NCBI RefSeq assembly: GCF_003950515.1
Contig: NZ_NGJS01000017.1
Span: forward strand, 1-46,157
Source of the DNA: Vagococcus vulneris
Lineage (GTDB): Bacteria; Bacillota; Bacilli; Lactobacillales; Vagococcaceae
Direction of reading: 5' to 3'
Length of the DNA: 46,157 bases
The notes beneath the pieces are model-generated. The model was not told the origin of the DNA and did not search any database. It was given only the letters and a program-made list of their open reading frames with translations. Below, piece after piece: positions 33,178 through 43,213 of this stretch (within the stretch, counting starts at the first letter, position 1; each line of letters starts with the position of its first letter). The position numbers were made by a program, and so were the translations under genes.

Positions 33178-35115
33178 ATGACAAAAACAGAAATAGTTGT
33201 TGTCGGTGCTGGTTATTCCGGTGTGGCAGCAACCAAAATGCTGTCGAAAAAGTTAAAAAAACAAGATGTACATATTACATTAATTGACCGTCATTCCTAT
33301 CAAACAATGATGACTGAACTACATGAAGTCGCCGGAGGACGTGTTGAACCAGAAGCAATTCAATATGACTTACAGCGTCTATTTTGCAAACGTAAAAACG
33401 TTAGCGTTATCACTGATGAAGTTGTTAATGTAGATAAAGATAAAAAAGTAGTAACAACACGTGGCGGATCTTTCTCATTTGACTACCTTGTATTGGGTAT
33501 GGGTGGTGAACCAAATGACTTCGGTACACCTGGTGTTAAAGAAAATGGTTTTACTTTATGGTCAATGGAAGACGCTATTAAATTACGTCACCATATCGAA
33601 CGTACAGTGGCTATTGCTGCTTTAGAGCCAGATGCTGACAAACGCAAAGCAATGCTTACTTTCGTAGTCTGTGGTTCTGGATTTACCGGTATTGAAATGG
33701 TCGGTGAATTAATTGATTGGAAAGACCGTTTAGCAGCAGATAACAAAATTTCTCCTGATGAAATTAATTTATTAGTTGTTGAAGCAGCACCAACTATTCT
33801 TAATATGCTTGACCGTAACGATGCAGCTAAAGCTGAGAAATACTTAGTGAAGAAAAAAGTTCAAATTTTAAAAGACACACCGATTGTAGAGGTTGCCGAA
33901 AATCATATTAAATTGAAATCCGGTGAAGAAATTGCTACAAACACACTAATTTGGACTGCTGGTGTCAAAGCAAACAGCGATGCTGAAGAATTCGGTATGG
34001 AAAAAGCTCGTGCCAATCGCTTAATAGCTAACGAATACATGCAGGCTAAAGGCTTTGAAGATAAAAATATTTATGTTGTCGGTGACTTAGTTTATTTTGA
34101 AGAAGCTGATAAAGAAAATCGCCCTACACCACAAATTGTGCAAGCTGCTGAACAGACTGGTCATTGTGCAGCTAAGAATATCATTGCTGATGTTGCTGGT
34201 GGAGAAAAAGAAGCCTTTAAAGGTAAATATGATGGATTTATGGTTTCTATCGGTTCAAAATATGCAGTTGCCTGTGTCTTTAATAAAATCCATATGAGCG
34301 GTTTCTTTGCAATGTTAATGAAACACATCATTAACCTACGTTACTTCTTTGACGTTCGTTCTGGTTATTATATGTTTGAATATATTATGCATGAGTTCTT
34401 CCGTATTAAAGATGAGCGTAATATTTTCCGAGGACATACATCTCGTAACAGTAATGTCCTATGGTCTGTACCGTTAAGAATTTTCTACGGATCTGTCTGG
34501 TTAGTTGAGTCAATGAAAAAAGTTGTTGGTAACGGCAGTGTCTTAAAACCTGGAACTTGGTTTGGTGAAGGTTCATGGTTTACTGATACCGTTGTTTTCC
34601 CATTCCCATGGCTGCAACAGACAGCTGAAGCAACATCTGGTGCATCCGGGGCTGCAGAAGCAACATCTGGTGCATCTGGTGCAGTAGTTGAAGCCGCAAC
34701 CGCTGCAGTGCCTGACCCTACATTTGGTTTGAGTTATGCTTATGGTGAAACACCAATGACTGTCTTTAAATCAATGCCTGATTGGTTTGCCTCTATTATG
34801 AAATTTATGATGCCTAATCAAGAAGTTGCTCTATTCATGCAAAAATTCATGACTATTGTAGAAATTTGTATCGCACTAGCGATCATTGTTGGTCTGTTTA
34901 CGTGGCTGGCTAATGCAGCAACAATCGTTTTAGTCTTCATGTTCTGTTTATCTGGCATGTTCTACTGGGTTAACATCTGGTTCTTATTCGTTGCCTTTGC
35001 CTTAATGAACGGATCTGGTCGTGCATTTGGATTAGACAAATGGGTAATTCCTTGGATCCAACGTACACTTGGCAAATGGTGGTATGGCGATATTAAAGCC
35101 AGATACGGTCATTAA
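33178..35115 (+). CDS. ndh2: Type II NADH dehydrogenase of the EET pathway, fused to a C-terminal DoxX-like membrane domain
   Basis: The 645-residue protein has an N-terminal NDH-2 flavoenzyme (1-400): FAD loop VVVGAGYSGVAATKML at 6-21, NADH loop VVCGSGFTGIEMVGEL near 162-177, and YVVGDLVYFEEADKENR near 300, the second FAD site. A membrane-anchored region follows (430-645) with several helices and a DoxX-like pattern. Between them is an Ala/Ser/Gly repeat AEATSGASGA in two copies. It oxidises cytosolic NADH and passes electrons to the DmkA-made quinone. The start at 33178 is set by AAGGAGGAACGAAAATG. It is transcribed divergently from pplA. Confidence 0.93.
   Translation: MTKTEIVVVGAGYSGVAATKMLSKKLKKQDVHITLIDRHSYQTMMTELHEVAGGRVEPEAIQYDLQRLFCKRKNVSVITDEVVNVDKDKKVVTTRGGSFSFDYLVLGMGGEPNDFGTPGVKENGFTLWSMEDAIKLRHHIERTVAIAALEPDADKRKAMLTFVVCGSGFTGIEMVGELIDWKDRLAADNKISPDEINLLVVEAAPTILNMLDRNDAAKAEKYLVKKKVQILKDTPIVEVAENHIKLKSGEEIATNTLIWTAGVKANSDAEEFGMEKARANRLIANEYMQAKGFEDKNIYVVGDLVYFEEADKENRPTPQIVQAAEQTGHCAAKNIIADVAGGEKEAFKGKYDGFMVSIGSKYAVACVFNKIHMSGFFAMLMKHIINLRYFFDVRSGYYMFEYIMHEFFRIKDERNIFRGHTSRNSNVLWSVPLRIFYGSVWLVESMKKVVGNGSVLKPGTWFGEGSWFTDTVVFPFPWLQQTAEATSGASGAAEATSGASGAVVEAATAAVPDPTFGLSYAYGETPMTVFKSMPDWFASIMKFMMPNQEVALFMQKFMTIVEICIALAIIVGLFTWLANAATIVLVFMFCLSGMFYWVNIWFLFVAFALMNGSGRAFGLDKWVIPWIQRTLGKWWYGDIKARYGH
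34627..34686 (+). repeat. 30-bp tandem repeat in ndh2 linker
   Basis: Two 30-bp units starting GAAGCAACATCTGGTGCATC (34627-34656 and 34657-34686) encode two copies of a Glu-Ala-Thr-Ser-Gly-Ala-Ser-Gly unit in frame. Copy number may vary among strains. Confidence 0.9.
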
Positions 35116-35140
35116 TCTATCAGTTGAATAACTGATTTTT

Positions 35141-35183
35141 AATAAAGTTCTAGAAGTCAGCACTTCTAGAACTTTATTTTATA
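35141..35183 (+). terminator. Terminator of ndh2
   Basis: AATAAAGTTCTAGAAGT (35141-35157) pairs perfectly with its complement at 35162-35178 over a 4-nt loop, followed by TTATAT. Confidence 0.88.
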
Positions 35184-35247
35184 TTGTATCTTTTTTATTG
35201 CTTTCACTAACAAATGATAGTATTCTCACTATGTTAGGAGAATCATA

Positions 35248-35775
35248 ATGAAAAATAAAAATAAGCGTTTAATCTATATTGCGCTACTTGTCGCTCAGGG
35301 TGTCGTTTTAGGTCTGCTTGAGAATATGATTCCTTTCCCCTTCGCAATTGCCCCTGGAGCAAAATTAGGATTAGCTAATCTGATTACCGTTATTGCTCTC
35401 TTCACGCTTCCGATGAGAGATAGTTTTCTTTTAGTCATCATGCGCTTGTTTCTAACCACTTTACTTGGTGGTACTGTTTCTACTTTAATGTATAGTGCAG
35501 CTGGCGCTTTACTAAGTTATTTTGGGATGCTGACAGTCAAACAGCTAGGACCAAAACGTATCAGCACTATCGGTATTAGTGCCTTAGGCGGTTTTCTGCA
35601 TAATATCGGCCAACTACTTGTTGCTAGTTGGATTGCACAATCATGGACCGTTATGATGTATCTACCTATCCTATCGTGGATTGGAATCTTGGCCGGTATC
35701 GCTATTGGTATCGCTACAAACTATATTATGGAGCATGTTAAAACAATCAAAGAATTTAAAACACTATATAACTAG
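35248..35775 (+). CDS. eetB: Gx-transporter-family membrane protein, EetB-like
   Basis: The 175-residue protein has about five to six membrane helices and the family block LENMIPFPFAIAPGAKLGLANL (near 25-46). It belongs to the group annotated as Gx transporter or heptaprenyl diphosphate synthase component I. In Listeria the homologue EetB is part of the EET locus, likely supporting flavin or lipoprotein handling; the exact role is unsettled. TTAGGAG stands seven bases before the ATG. Its usual partner EetA is not present. It is co-transcribed with the polyprenyl synthase 25 bases downstream. Confidence 0.85.
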   Translation: MKNKNKRLIYIALLVAQGVVLGLLENMIPFPFAIAPGAKLGLANLITVIALFTLPMRDSFLLVIMRLFLTTLLGGTVSTLMYSAAGALLSYFGMLTVKQLGPKRISTIGISALGGFLHNIGQLLVASWIAQSWTVMMYLPILSWIGILAGIAIGIATNYIMEHVKTIKEFKTLYN

Positions 35776-35800
35776 ACACTGATACTAAAGGAGTCGAACG

Positions 35801-36787
35801 ATGCAAATTCATCCAATGTGGGACAATTACCCAAGTTTAAAAAAAGAATTATCAGCCACGATGACTTTGATGTCTGATTCAATTAATTTACCAAATAAAG
35901 AGGTCGAACAATCAATTCTTGATGTGATTCAAGCTGGCGGAAAACTGCTGCGTCCAGCTTACTTGTTACTTTTTTCTGAATTTGGAAAGAAAAAAGACAT
36001 AAAAAAAAGCGTTGCTTTAGCTGCTGCAATGGAAACACTACATACAGCTACGTTGGTTCATGATGACGTCATTGATGAGGCTGATACACGGCGCGGTGTA
36101 AATACCTTGCAAACAAAATTTGATCGGGATGTCGCGGTTTATGCGGGGGATTACCTATTTATTGTCTGTTTCAAACTACTAGCTAACTATTCTGAATCGC
36201 TTAAAAGTATCCAATTAAATTCCACCAGTATGGAGCGTGTATTACTTGGGGAATTAGGTCAAATGAATTCTAGATATGATTTAGATGTTTCAATTGATGA
36301 CTACATTAAAAATATTTCTGGGAAAACGGCTGAACTTTTTGCTTTAAGCTGTTTTCTCGGTTGTTACGAAAATGGTGGTTCATTGAAACTGGCCGAAAAA
36401 TGCCGTAATATTGGCAAAGATATTGGTATTACTTTTCAAATTATTGACGATATTCTTGACTATTCACAAAGTCAGCTTTTTATTGGTAAGCCTGTCCTAG
36501 AAGACGTTAAACAAGGTGTCTATAGTTTGCCTCTAATCTGTGCGATTAAAGAAAATCCAGACGCATTTAAACCCATTTTACAAAAAAAAGACTTGATGAC
36601 TAATGATGATACGCAAGCAATTCTTGATTTAGTCGTGACACACAATGGTATCCAAAAAGCTTATGAGCTAGCTGAACTGTATACTAATCAAGCACTTAGT
36701 GCGATTCAAGCGTTACCCGAAACAAAACTAAAAACAAAACAAACAATCTACGATTTAACGCGAACCATTTTAAATCGTCAAGTCTAA
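35801..36787 (+). CDS. dmkB: Polyprenyl diphosphate synthase, DmkB-like
   Basis: The 328-residue trans-prenyltransferase has GGKLLRPAYLLL (near 46), first Asp-rich motif VHDDVIDEADTRRG (near 86-99), AVYAGDYLF (near 112) and second Asp-rich motif FQIIDDILDY (near 211-220). It builds the isoprenoid tail used by DmkA. It lies in one operon with eetB, closing the EET region. A strong terminator follows. Confidence 0.93.
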   Translation: MQIHPMWDNYPSLKKELSATMTLMSDSINLPNKEVEQSILDVIQAGGKLLRPAYLLLFSEFGKKKDIKKSVALAAAMETLHTATLVHDDVIDEADTRRGVNTLQTKFDRDVAVYAGDYLFIVCFKLLANYSESLKSIQLNSTSMERVLLGELGQMNSRYDLDVSIDDYIKNISGKTAELFALSCFLGCYENGGSLKLAEKCRNIGKDIGITFQIIDDILDYSQSQLFIGKPVLEDVKQGVYSLPLICAIKENPDAFKPILQKKDLMTNDDTQAILDLVVTHNGIQKAYELAELYTNQALSAIQALPETKLKTKQTIYDLTRTILNRQV

Positions 36788-36791
36788 ACTT

Positions 36792-36826
36792 AAAAACCAT
36801 TCTCTAACACTAAGAGAATGGTTTTT
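36792..36826 (+). terminator. Terminator of the eetB-dmkB operon
   Basis: AAAAACCATTCTCT (36792-36805) pairs perfectly with AGAGAATGGTTTTT (36813-36826) over a 7-nt loop. Confidence 0.9.
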
Positions 36827-36949
36827 AAGTTATAACTATTGAGCAAACAATAAATTAATATCAACCTACTTGCATTCCCCTGATAACCTAGATATAATCG
36901 GGAAGATACTATGATTACATGAGAAAAAATAAAGTGAGGTAAATTATAC

Positions 36950-38572
36950 ATGATTACAGTAACAAATGTGAGTTTACAATTTCCTGACCGTAAACTATTT
37001 GATGACGTAAATATTAAATTTACTCCTGAAAATTGCTACGGATTAATCGGAGCAAACGGTGCAGGTAAATCAACATTTTTAAAAATTTTATCCGGCGAAA
37101 TCGAACCGACTACCGGAAGCGTTACATTGGGACCTGATGAACGATTAGCAACACTAAAACAAAACCATTTTGATTATGAAGATGAGACAGTTTTAGATAC
37201 AGTTTTTATGGGACACAAGCGTCTTTATGAAGTTATGAAAGAAAAAAATGCTATTTATTTGAAAGAAGATTTTTCAGATGAAGATGGAATCAAAGCTGCT
37301 GAATTAGAAGGCGAATTTGCTGAATTAGACGGCTGGGAGGCTGAACCTGAAGCTGCTAGTTTACTACAAGGACTAAATATTCCAGAAGAACTGCATACAT
37401 TAAAAATGGCTGAATTAACTGCTGGACAAAAGGTTAAAGTCTTACTTGCCCAAGCTCTTTTTGGAAAACCAGATGTTTTGCTTTTGGATGAACCAACTAA
37501 CGGTTTGGATATCGAATCAATCGCATGGTTAGAAGAGTTCTTAATTAATTTTGACAACACAGTAATTATTGTATCCCATGACCGTCATTTCTTAAATAAA
37601 GTCTGTACACACATGGCTGACTTAGACTTTGGAAAAATTCAGCTATATGTTGGTAACTATGATTTCTGGTTAGAGTCCAGTCAATTAGCTGCGAAATTAC
37701 AAGCTGATCAAAACGCTAAAAAAGAAGAAAAAGTCAAAGAACTAAAAGAGTTTATTGCACGGTTCAGTGCCAATGCTTCTAAGTCAAAACAAGCAACATC
37801 ACGTAAAAAAATGCTGGATAAAATTGAGTTAGATGATATCCAACCTTCATCACGTCGTTATCCGTTTGTCGGGTTCAAAGCAGAGCGTGAAATTGGTAAT
37901 GACTTATTACAGGTGGAAAATTTATCTAAAACTGTCGATGGTAAAAAAATATTAGACAATGTTTCCTTTACGTTAAATAAAGATGATAAAGTAGCTTTCA
38001 TTGCCAAAGACGATATCACTACAACGACTCTCTTTAAAATTATTATGGGAGACATGGAACCCGATACCGGCAGTGTTCGTTGGGGTGTGACCACTTCACA
38101 AGCTTACTTACCAAAAGATACATCTGAAGAATTCTCTACGGACACCCCAATCTTGGATTGGCTGCGGCAATATGCTTCAAAAGAAGAAGATGACAACACG
38201 TTTTTACGCAGCTTCTTAGGACGGATGTTATTCTCAGGAGATGAAGTATTAAAACCAATTAATGTCTTATCTGGGGGGGAAAAAGTTCGTTGTATGTTAT
38301 CTAAATTAATGTTGTCTAAGTCAAATGTTTTAGTACTTGATGATCCGACAAATCATTTAGATTTAGAATCAATTACTGCATTGAATGATGGACTAATTGC
38401 CTTTAACGGATCTATCCTCTTCACTTCTCATGACCATCAATTTATTCAAACTATTGCTAATCGGATTGTTGCTGTCTCTGATAAAGGCGTTGTGGATCGT
38501 GCAGAAACAACTTACGATGAATTCTTAGAAAACACAACTGTCAAAGAACAATTAAAAGAGTTGTATAAATAA
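36950..38572 (+). CDS. ABC-F family ATPase (YkpA/YbiT type)
   Basis: The 540-residue protein has two ATPase domains and no membrane helices. Domain 1 has Walker A GANGAGKSTFL (near 34), signature variant LTAGQKVKVLLAQAL (near 156) and LLLDEPTNGLDIES. A linker rich in Lys/Glu (about 240-290) joins domain 2, with signature LSGGEKVRCMLSKLML (near 440) and VLVLDDPTNHLDLES. The second Walker A reads AKDDITTTTLF, without the usual Gly and Lys. ABC-F proteins act on the ribosome; this subgroup is a housekeeping member rather than a known antibiotic-resistance type (inference). Confidence 0.9.
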   Translation: MITVTNVSLQFPDRKLFDDVNIKFTPENCYGLIGANGAGKSTFLKILSGEIEPTTGSVTLGPDERLATLKQNHFDYEDETVLDTVFMGHKRLYEVMKEKNAIYLKEDFSDEDGIKAAELEGEFAELDGWEAEPEAASLLQGLNIPEELHTLKMAELTAGQKVKVLLAQALFGKPDVLLLDEPTNGLDIESIAWLEEFLINFDNTVIIVSHDRHFLNKVCTHMADLDFGKIQLYVGNYDFWLESSQLAAKLQADQNAKKEEKVKELKEFIARFSANASKSKQATSRKKMLDKIELDDIQPSSRRYPFVGFKAEREIGNDLLQVENLSKTVDGKKILDNVSFTLNKDDKVAFIAKDDITTTTLFKIIMGDMEPDTGSVRWGVTTSQAYLPKDTSEEFSTDTPILDWLRQYASKEEDDNTFLRSFLGRMLFSGDEVLKPINVLSGGEKVRCMLSKLMLSKSNVLVLDDPTNHLDLESITALNDGLIAFNGSILFTSHDHQFIQTIANRIVAVSDKGVVDRAETTYDEFLENTTVKEQLKELYK

Positions 38573-38575
38573 AAT

Positions 38576-38618
38576 AAAAAAAGAGATTAGATAAATTAAT
38601 TTTCTAATCTCTTTTTTT
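38576..38618. terminator. Bidirectional terminator between abc-f and degV
   Basis: AAAAAAAGAGATTAG (38576-38590) pairs with CTAATCTCTTTTTTT (38604-38618), a perfect 15-bp stem with A/T tails for both convergent genes. Confidence 0.9.
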
Positions 38619-38621
38619 ATT

Positions 38622-39497
38622 TTATTTTCTCTTTTCTCCAAAGGAAAAAACCGCTATAGCTCCATAACCTGTGTGGCTTGAAATAGTTGGACCCATTGGA
38701 TACAACTCCACACCTGCAATATCAATCGATTGTAATAATAACTCTTTCACTATCTCAGCTGCCTCTAAATCACCGGCATAAGCAACGTAAAGGACTTGCT
38801 CAGAACTATTTTGAATCGTTTCAGATGTCTTAACTACTAACTCTTTTAATGAGTGCTTACGACCACGAATCTTACCAACATTGATTAATTGCCCCTCTAA
38901 ATTCATCACAATAATCGGCTTGATTTGGATGAGACTACCTAACGTTGCAGAGACCTTTGAAATACGACCACCACGCTCTAAATGACTTAAATCAGTCACC
39001 GTTACCCACGAATGCAGATAATCGATATGATCGTTCAACCAAAAAATCGTATCATCGAGCGTTTTTCCTTCATTTTTTAAATTAATTAAATGATTTGCCA
39101 GCAACCCTTCACCTAAACAAGCTGCTTTTGAATTAACTACGGTTACATTGACATTTTCATGCTCTTCTTTCAACATATTTACCGCTGTAACTGCATTTTG
39201 ATAAGAACCACTCAAACCAGAAGAAAATGCAAGATATAATAATGGCTGTTCACTATTTATGTATGGTTTAAATAATTCTAAATATGTTCCCAAATTAATT
39301 TGCGAAGTTGATGACATTGCGCCGTTTTTTAAGTCTGTCATAAATTTTTGATTATCAAATGTTTTGCCTAAATCATCAATATATTCTTCACCATCTATAT
39401 TAATAATCATACTAACTAGTTGGACATTACTTTCTGCTAATCTTTTATAAGGTAAATCACAGCATGAATCTAACAATAAATCAAATTTGTCTGTCAT
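38622..39497 (-). CDS. DegV-family fatty-acid-binding protein
   Basis: The 291-residue protein has the DegV fold: [16 protein letters not shown] near 8-23, [14 protein letters not shown] near 62 (lipid-binding Ser/Thr region), [15 protein letters not shown] near 88-102, and [19 protein letters not shown] near 180. Such proteins bind fatty acids for the FakA kinase or related uses. The ATG at 39497 is preferred over an upstream GTG, being eight bases from AAAGGAG. The sequence [10 protein letters not shown] has Cys-Cys where many relatives have Ser/Thr (seen; meaning unknown). Confidence 0.9.
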   Translation of the reverse strand: MTDKFDLLLDSCCDLPYKRLAESNVQLVSMIINIDGEEYIDDLGKTFDNQKFMTDLKNGAMSSTSQINLGTYLELFKPYINSEQPLLYLAFSSGLSGSYQNAVTAVNMLKEEHENVNVTVVNSKAACLGEGLLANHLINLKNEGKTLDDTIFWLNDHIDYLHSWVTVTDLSHLERGGRISKVSATLGSLIQIKPIIVMNLEGQLINVGKIRGRKHSLKELVVKTSETIQNSSEQVLYVAYAGDLEAAEIVKELLLQSIDIAGVELYPMGPTISSHTGYGAIAVFSFGEKRK

Positions 39498-39526
39498 GTC
39501 AAACACTCCTTTCTTTGTTTATATCA

Positions 39527-39558
39527 AAAAAAGAAGAGTTTGACAACTCTTCTTTTTT
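39527..39558 (-). terminator. Terminator of purA
   Basis: AAAAAAGAAGAGTT (39527-39540) pairs perfectly with its complement at 39545-39558 over four bases, just past the purA stop codon on the minus strand. Confidence 0.88.
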
Positions 39559-39567
39559 ATTTGTTCG

Positions 39568-40860
39568 TTATATTTGTGCCCAAACACTTTCTAAGACATT
39601 TGTTTGTGTACGATCAGGTCCAACAGAGAATGTTGAAATACGGACACCAACTAATTCAGAAATACGATGAACATAGTTGCGTGCATTTTCAGGTAATTCT
39701 GCCAATGTTTTACATTGGGTTATATCTTCTGACCAGCCAGGCAGCTCTTCATATACTGGTTTACAGCGTGACAACTCTTTTAAACTTGCTGGATAATGGT
39801 AAATTTCTTGACCATCTAATTCATACGCGGTACATATCTTAACAGTAGGTAATCCAGTTAAGACATCGATAGAATTTAGCGATAAATTAGTAATACCAGA
39901 AACGCGTTTAGAATGACGCATCACGACAGTATCAAACCAACCGACACGACGCGGACGTCCAGTTGTTGTACCATATTCACGACCAACCTCGCGAATTTGG
40001 TTGCCTGTTTCATCAAATAATTCAGTAGGAAACGGGCCATCGCCAACACGTGATGTATATGCTTTACATACCCCAACTACACGATTAATTTTTGAAGGTC
40101 CAACACCACTTCCGATTGTGACACCACCGGCTACTGGATTAGAAGAAGTTACAAACGGATATGTTCCTTGATCAATATCAAGCATAACGCCTTGAGCACC
40201 TTCAAACAACACTCGTTTTCCATTATCTAAAGCATCATTTAAGATGACTGAGGTATCTGTGACATATTTTTTAATTTCTTGTCCATAAGCATAATACTCT
40301 TCAAAGATATCATCAAATAATAAAGGTTCACTGTCATACATTTTAACGAATTGACGATTTTTATCTTCTAAATTAATTTTTAACCGTTCGGCAAAAATTT
40401 CTTTATCCAATAAATCAGCAATACGAATACCCACACGAGCAGCCTTATCCATATATGCCGGGCCAATTCCTTTAATTGTCGTTCCAATCTTATTCTCACC
40501 TTTTGCATCTTCTTGCAATTGGTCTAATTTAATGTGGTAAGGTAAAATGACATGCGCGCGATCAGAAATACGCAAATTATCTGTGTGAATACCATGATCA
40601 GCTAGATAAGCTAACTCTCTTGTCAATGATTTAGGGTTAACAACAACTCCATTACCAATAACACTAATTTTTTCTTTATAAAAAATCCCAGAAGGAATTA
40701 AATGCAATTTGTAAGTTACTCCGTCAAATTGAATGGTATGACCTGCATTATCTCCACCTTGATAGCGAGCAATAACTTCTGCATTTTCGCTTAAGAAATC
40801 GGTAATCTTACCTTTACCTTCATCGCCCCATTGTGTTCCAACAACTACTACTGATGACAT
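39568..40860 (-). CDS. purA: Adenylosuccinate synthetase
   Basis: The 430-residue enzyme has [14 protein letters not shown] (residues 8-21, GTP loop), GGDNAGHT (near 35, catalytic His), [21 protein letters not shown] (near 128-148), [21 protein letters not shown] (near 219-239) and [13 protein letters not shown] (near 299). It makes adenylosuccinate from IMP and Asp with GTP, the first step to AMP. It is a single gene between dnaB and degV. Confidence 0.98.
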   Translation of the reverse strand: MSSVVVVGTQWGDEGKGKITDFLSENAEVIARYQGGDNAGHTIQFDGVTYKLHLIPSGIFYKEKISVIGNGVVVNPKSLTRELAYLADHGIHTDNLRISDRAHVILPYHIKLDQLQEDAKGENKIGTTIKGIGPAYMDKAARVGIRIADLLDKEIFAERLKINLEDKNRQFVKMYDSEPLLFDDIFEEYYAYGQEIKKYVTDTSVILNDALDNGKRVLFEGAQGVMLDIDQGTYPFVTSSNPVAGGVTIGSGVGPSKINRVVGVCKAYTSRVGDGPFPTELFDETGNQIREVGREYGTTTGRPRRVGWFDTVVMRHSKRVSGITNLSLNSIDVLTGLPTVKICTAYELDGQEIYHYPASLKELSRCKPVYEELPGWSEDITQCKTLAELPENARNYVHRISELVGVRISTFSVGPDRTQTNVLESVWAQI

Positions 40861-40980
40861 ATGAACACTCCATTTCTATGATATCTATTACCTAACTATT
40901 TTAACAGTAAACACCACTTCATTCAACTATTTTCGAACTTTAATAACTTTAAAAATATATTCAAAGCTAAAACACGAACA

Positions 40981-42342
40981 TTAAAACTCTTCACGATTTG
41001 ATAAAGAAGAAAATTTGTTATATTCTTTGATAAACAGCAATTCAACAGTTCCACGGGCACCGCTTCGGTTTTTTTCGATAATAACTTCAATAACATTATT
41101 GACTTCTTGCTCATCATTATCTTCATCGCCTTCGCGTTGGTAATAATCATCACGATAAAGAAAGGCAACAATATCGGCATCTTGCTCGATCGATCCAGAT
41201 TCGCGAATATCACTTAATACAGGCCGCTTATCTTGACGCTGCTCAACACCACGAGATAGCTGCGACAATGCGATAACAGGAACATGCAGTTCTTTAGACA
41301 ACTTCTTTAACTGTCGTGAAATTTCAGATACTTCTTGTTGACGATTTTCTCGTCCATTACCTTCAATTAGTTGTAAGTAGTCAATCAATATCAAACCTAA
41401 ATTGCCTTGTTCTTGTGCTAATTTTCGACATTTCGCACGAATCTCAGATATTTTAATACCAGGAGTATCATCGATGAAGATACTAGCACGAGATAAACTA
41501 CCCATCGCAACGATTAAGTTATCCCATTCTTCATCAGTTAACTGACCTGTTTTTAAATGAGATGCTTCCACAAGTCCCTCTGAGCAGAGCATTCGGTTAA
41601 CTAAAGACTCTGCACTCATTTCTAGACTAAAGATAGCAACCGATTTGTCTGTTTTCGTACCTACATTTTGAGCAATATTCAGAGCAAAGGCTGTCTTACC
41701 CACTGCTGGTCTAGCAGCTAAAATAATCAGCTCTTCAGGCTGCAAACCAGCAGTCATCTTATCTAAAGCATGATAACCCGTTGGTAACCCTGTTATGGTG
41801 TCTCCTTGCTGAGCCAATCTTTCAATCTGACTGATAGAATCTCCCAGAACATCCGAAATAGCCAAAAAACCACTACGATTCCGTTTTTCAGAAACCTCTA
41901 AGATGCTGCGCTCAGCGTCATCCAGTATTGTTTCAACATCATCACTTTGTTCGAATCCGCTAGTCACAATTTCTGTTGCTGTTTGAATCAATTTTCGAAG
42001 TAAGGATTTTTGCTCCACAATTTTCGCATAATAACCAACATTAGCAGCAGTCGGTACACTCAATGTTAACTCGGAAAGATAACTAATCCCACCAATATCT
42101 TCCATGAGTCCTTTTTGTTCTAGTTCATCTTTGATTGTTACAACATCAATCGGTTCATTTTTGTTATTTAGATCCACCATGATTTGAAAAACTAACTGAT
42201 GCGCACGACGATAGAAATCAGGTGCATCAATATATTCCATAGCTTCCACAATCGCATCTGAATCTAAAAAAACCGAACCCAATACAGCTTGTTCCGCCTC
42301 GATACTTTGCGGTGGCATTCTGTCTTGTTGAATCATTTCCAT
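40981..42342 (-). CDS. dnaB: Replicative DNA helicase DnaB
   Basis: The 453-residue helicase has the N-terminal PPQSIEAEQAVLGSVFLD block and the RecA-type motor: Walker A ARPAVGKTAFALN (near 210), IFSLEMSAESLVNRMLCSE (near 238), Walker B LILIDYLQLI (near 312) and SRQLKKLSKELHVPVIALSQLSR (near 336-358). The hexamer unwinds DNA at the fork. GGAG lies nine bases before the ATG. It follows rplI by 23 bases, a conserved near-origin order in Firmicutes. Confidence 0.98.
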   Translation of the reverse strand: MEMIQQDRMPPQSIEAEQAVLGSVFLDSDAIVEAMEYIDAPDFYRRAHQLVFQIMVDLNNKNEPIDVVTIKDELEQKGLMEDIGGISYLSELTLSVPTAANVGYYAKIVEQKSLLRKLIQTATEIVTSGFEQSDDVETILDDAERSILEVSEKRNRSGFLAISDVLGDSISQIERLAQQGDTITGLPTGYHALDKMTAGLQPEELIILAARPAVGKTAFALNIAQNVGTKTDKSVAIFSLEMSAESLVNRMLCSEGLVEASHLKTGQLTDEEWDNLIVAMGSLSRASIFIDDTPGIKISEIRAKCRKLAQEQGNLGLILIDYLQLIEGNGRENRQQEVSEISRQLKKLSKELHVPVIALSQLSRGVEQRQDKRPVLSDIRESGSIEQDADIVAFLYRDDYYQREGDEDNDEQEVNNVIEVIIEKNRSGARGTVELLFIKEYNKFSSLSNREEF

Positions 42343-42365
42343 TCAACATAACTCCTATCTTTTTC

Positions 42366-42818
42366 TTATTCTGTCACAACATGGACACGTAATTTGGCCA
42401 CAACTGTCTTATGCAATTTAATAGGAACATTTGTATATCCTAATGACTTGATAGGTTGATTTAAGTCCATTTTGCGCTTATCAACTTTAATGTCATGTTG
42501 TTTTAGTAAAGCTTCAGCGATTTGTTTTGATGGAATCGAACCAAATAGTCGACCATCTTCACCAGCTTTTGAACGAAGTGTTACTTCAAATCCTTCAGTC
42601 TCTATTATATCTTTCAATTTTACAGCTTCTTGTAATTCCTCTGCTTCTTCTCTTGCCTTAGCTTTATTTTTACCTTGTAGTTCGCTTAATGCTTGAGGAG
42701 TTGCTTCAACAGCTAAACCTTTTTTTAGTAAGAAATTTTGTGCGTAGCCTACAGCAACGTCTTTTACATCACCTTTGTTTCCTTTTCCTTTAACATCTTG
42801 TAAGAAAATAACTTTCAT
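42366..42818 (-). CDS. rplI: 50S ribosomal protein L9
   Basis: The 150-residue protein begins [21 protein letters not shown] and contains [14 protein letters not shown] (near 27-40), the L9 signature. The long central helix is charged ([20 protein letters not shown]). It binds the base of the L1 stalk region of 23S rRNA. It is co-transcribed with dnaB; a terminator lies upstream after rpsR. Confidence 0.98.
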   Translation of the reverse strand: MKVIFLQDVKGKGNKGDVKDVAVGYAQNFLLKKGLAVEATPQALSELQGKNKAKAREEAEELQEAVKLKDIIETEGFEVTLRSKAGEDGRLFGSIPSKQIAEALLKQHDIKVDKRKMDLNQPIKSLGYTNVPIKLHKTVVAKLRVHVVTE

Positions 42819-42914
42819 TTATATGCACTCCCTTATCTATATTAAGCATAATTGCTACTACTCATTTTACCATAGATAAAACATCTTTTCATAATCAAGC
42901 AATAGAATATAAAA

Positions 42915-42942
42915 AGACATTCATCAAAATTGATGAATGTCT
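42915..42942 (-). terminator. Terminator of the rpsF-ssb-rpsR operon
   Basis: AGACATTCATCA (42915-42926) pairs perfectly with its complement at 42931-42942. On the minus strand the stem is followed by TTTTTATATTC. Confidence 0.88.
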
Positions 42943-42951
42943 AAAATCTCT

Positions 42952-43191
42952 CTATTCTTCGCCTACGAATGGAAGTAATCCCATAATTCTAGCGCGTTTA
43001 ATAGCGATTGTTAATGGTCGTTGGTATTTAGCGCTTGTACCAGTAACACGACGTGGTAAAATTTTTCCTCTTTCAGAGATAAATCTTTGTAATAAATCTA
43101 CATCTTTATAATCGATATGTTCGATATGATTAGATGTAAAATAACATACTTTACGACGTTTTCTTCCGCCTCTTCTTTGTTGAGCTGCCAT
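42952..43191 (-). CDS. rpsR: 30S ribosomal protein S18
   Basis: The 79-residue protein has the basic N-terminus [18 protein letters not shown], then [21 protein letters not shown] and [19 protein letters not shown], the standard S18 blocks. It binds 16S rRNA as a pair with S6, encoded two genes upstream. Only one Cys (VCYF) is present; this is the common zinc-free form. Confidence 0.98.
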   Translation of the reverse strand: MAAQQRRGGRKRRKVCYFTSNHIEHIDYKDVDLLQRFISERGKILPRRVTGTSAKYQRPLTIAIKRARIMGLLPFVGEE

Positions 43192-43213
43192 CTTGTGCTC
43201 CTCCTATTCTATC

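Noticed and set aside
34627-34686. CRISPR-like repeat
   Set aside because: Only two adjacent in-frame copies with no spacer; it is a protein-coding tandem duplication.
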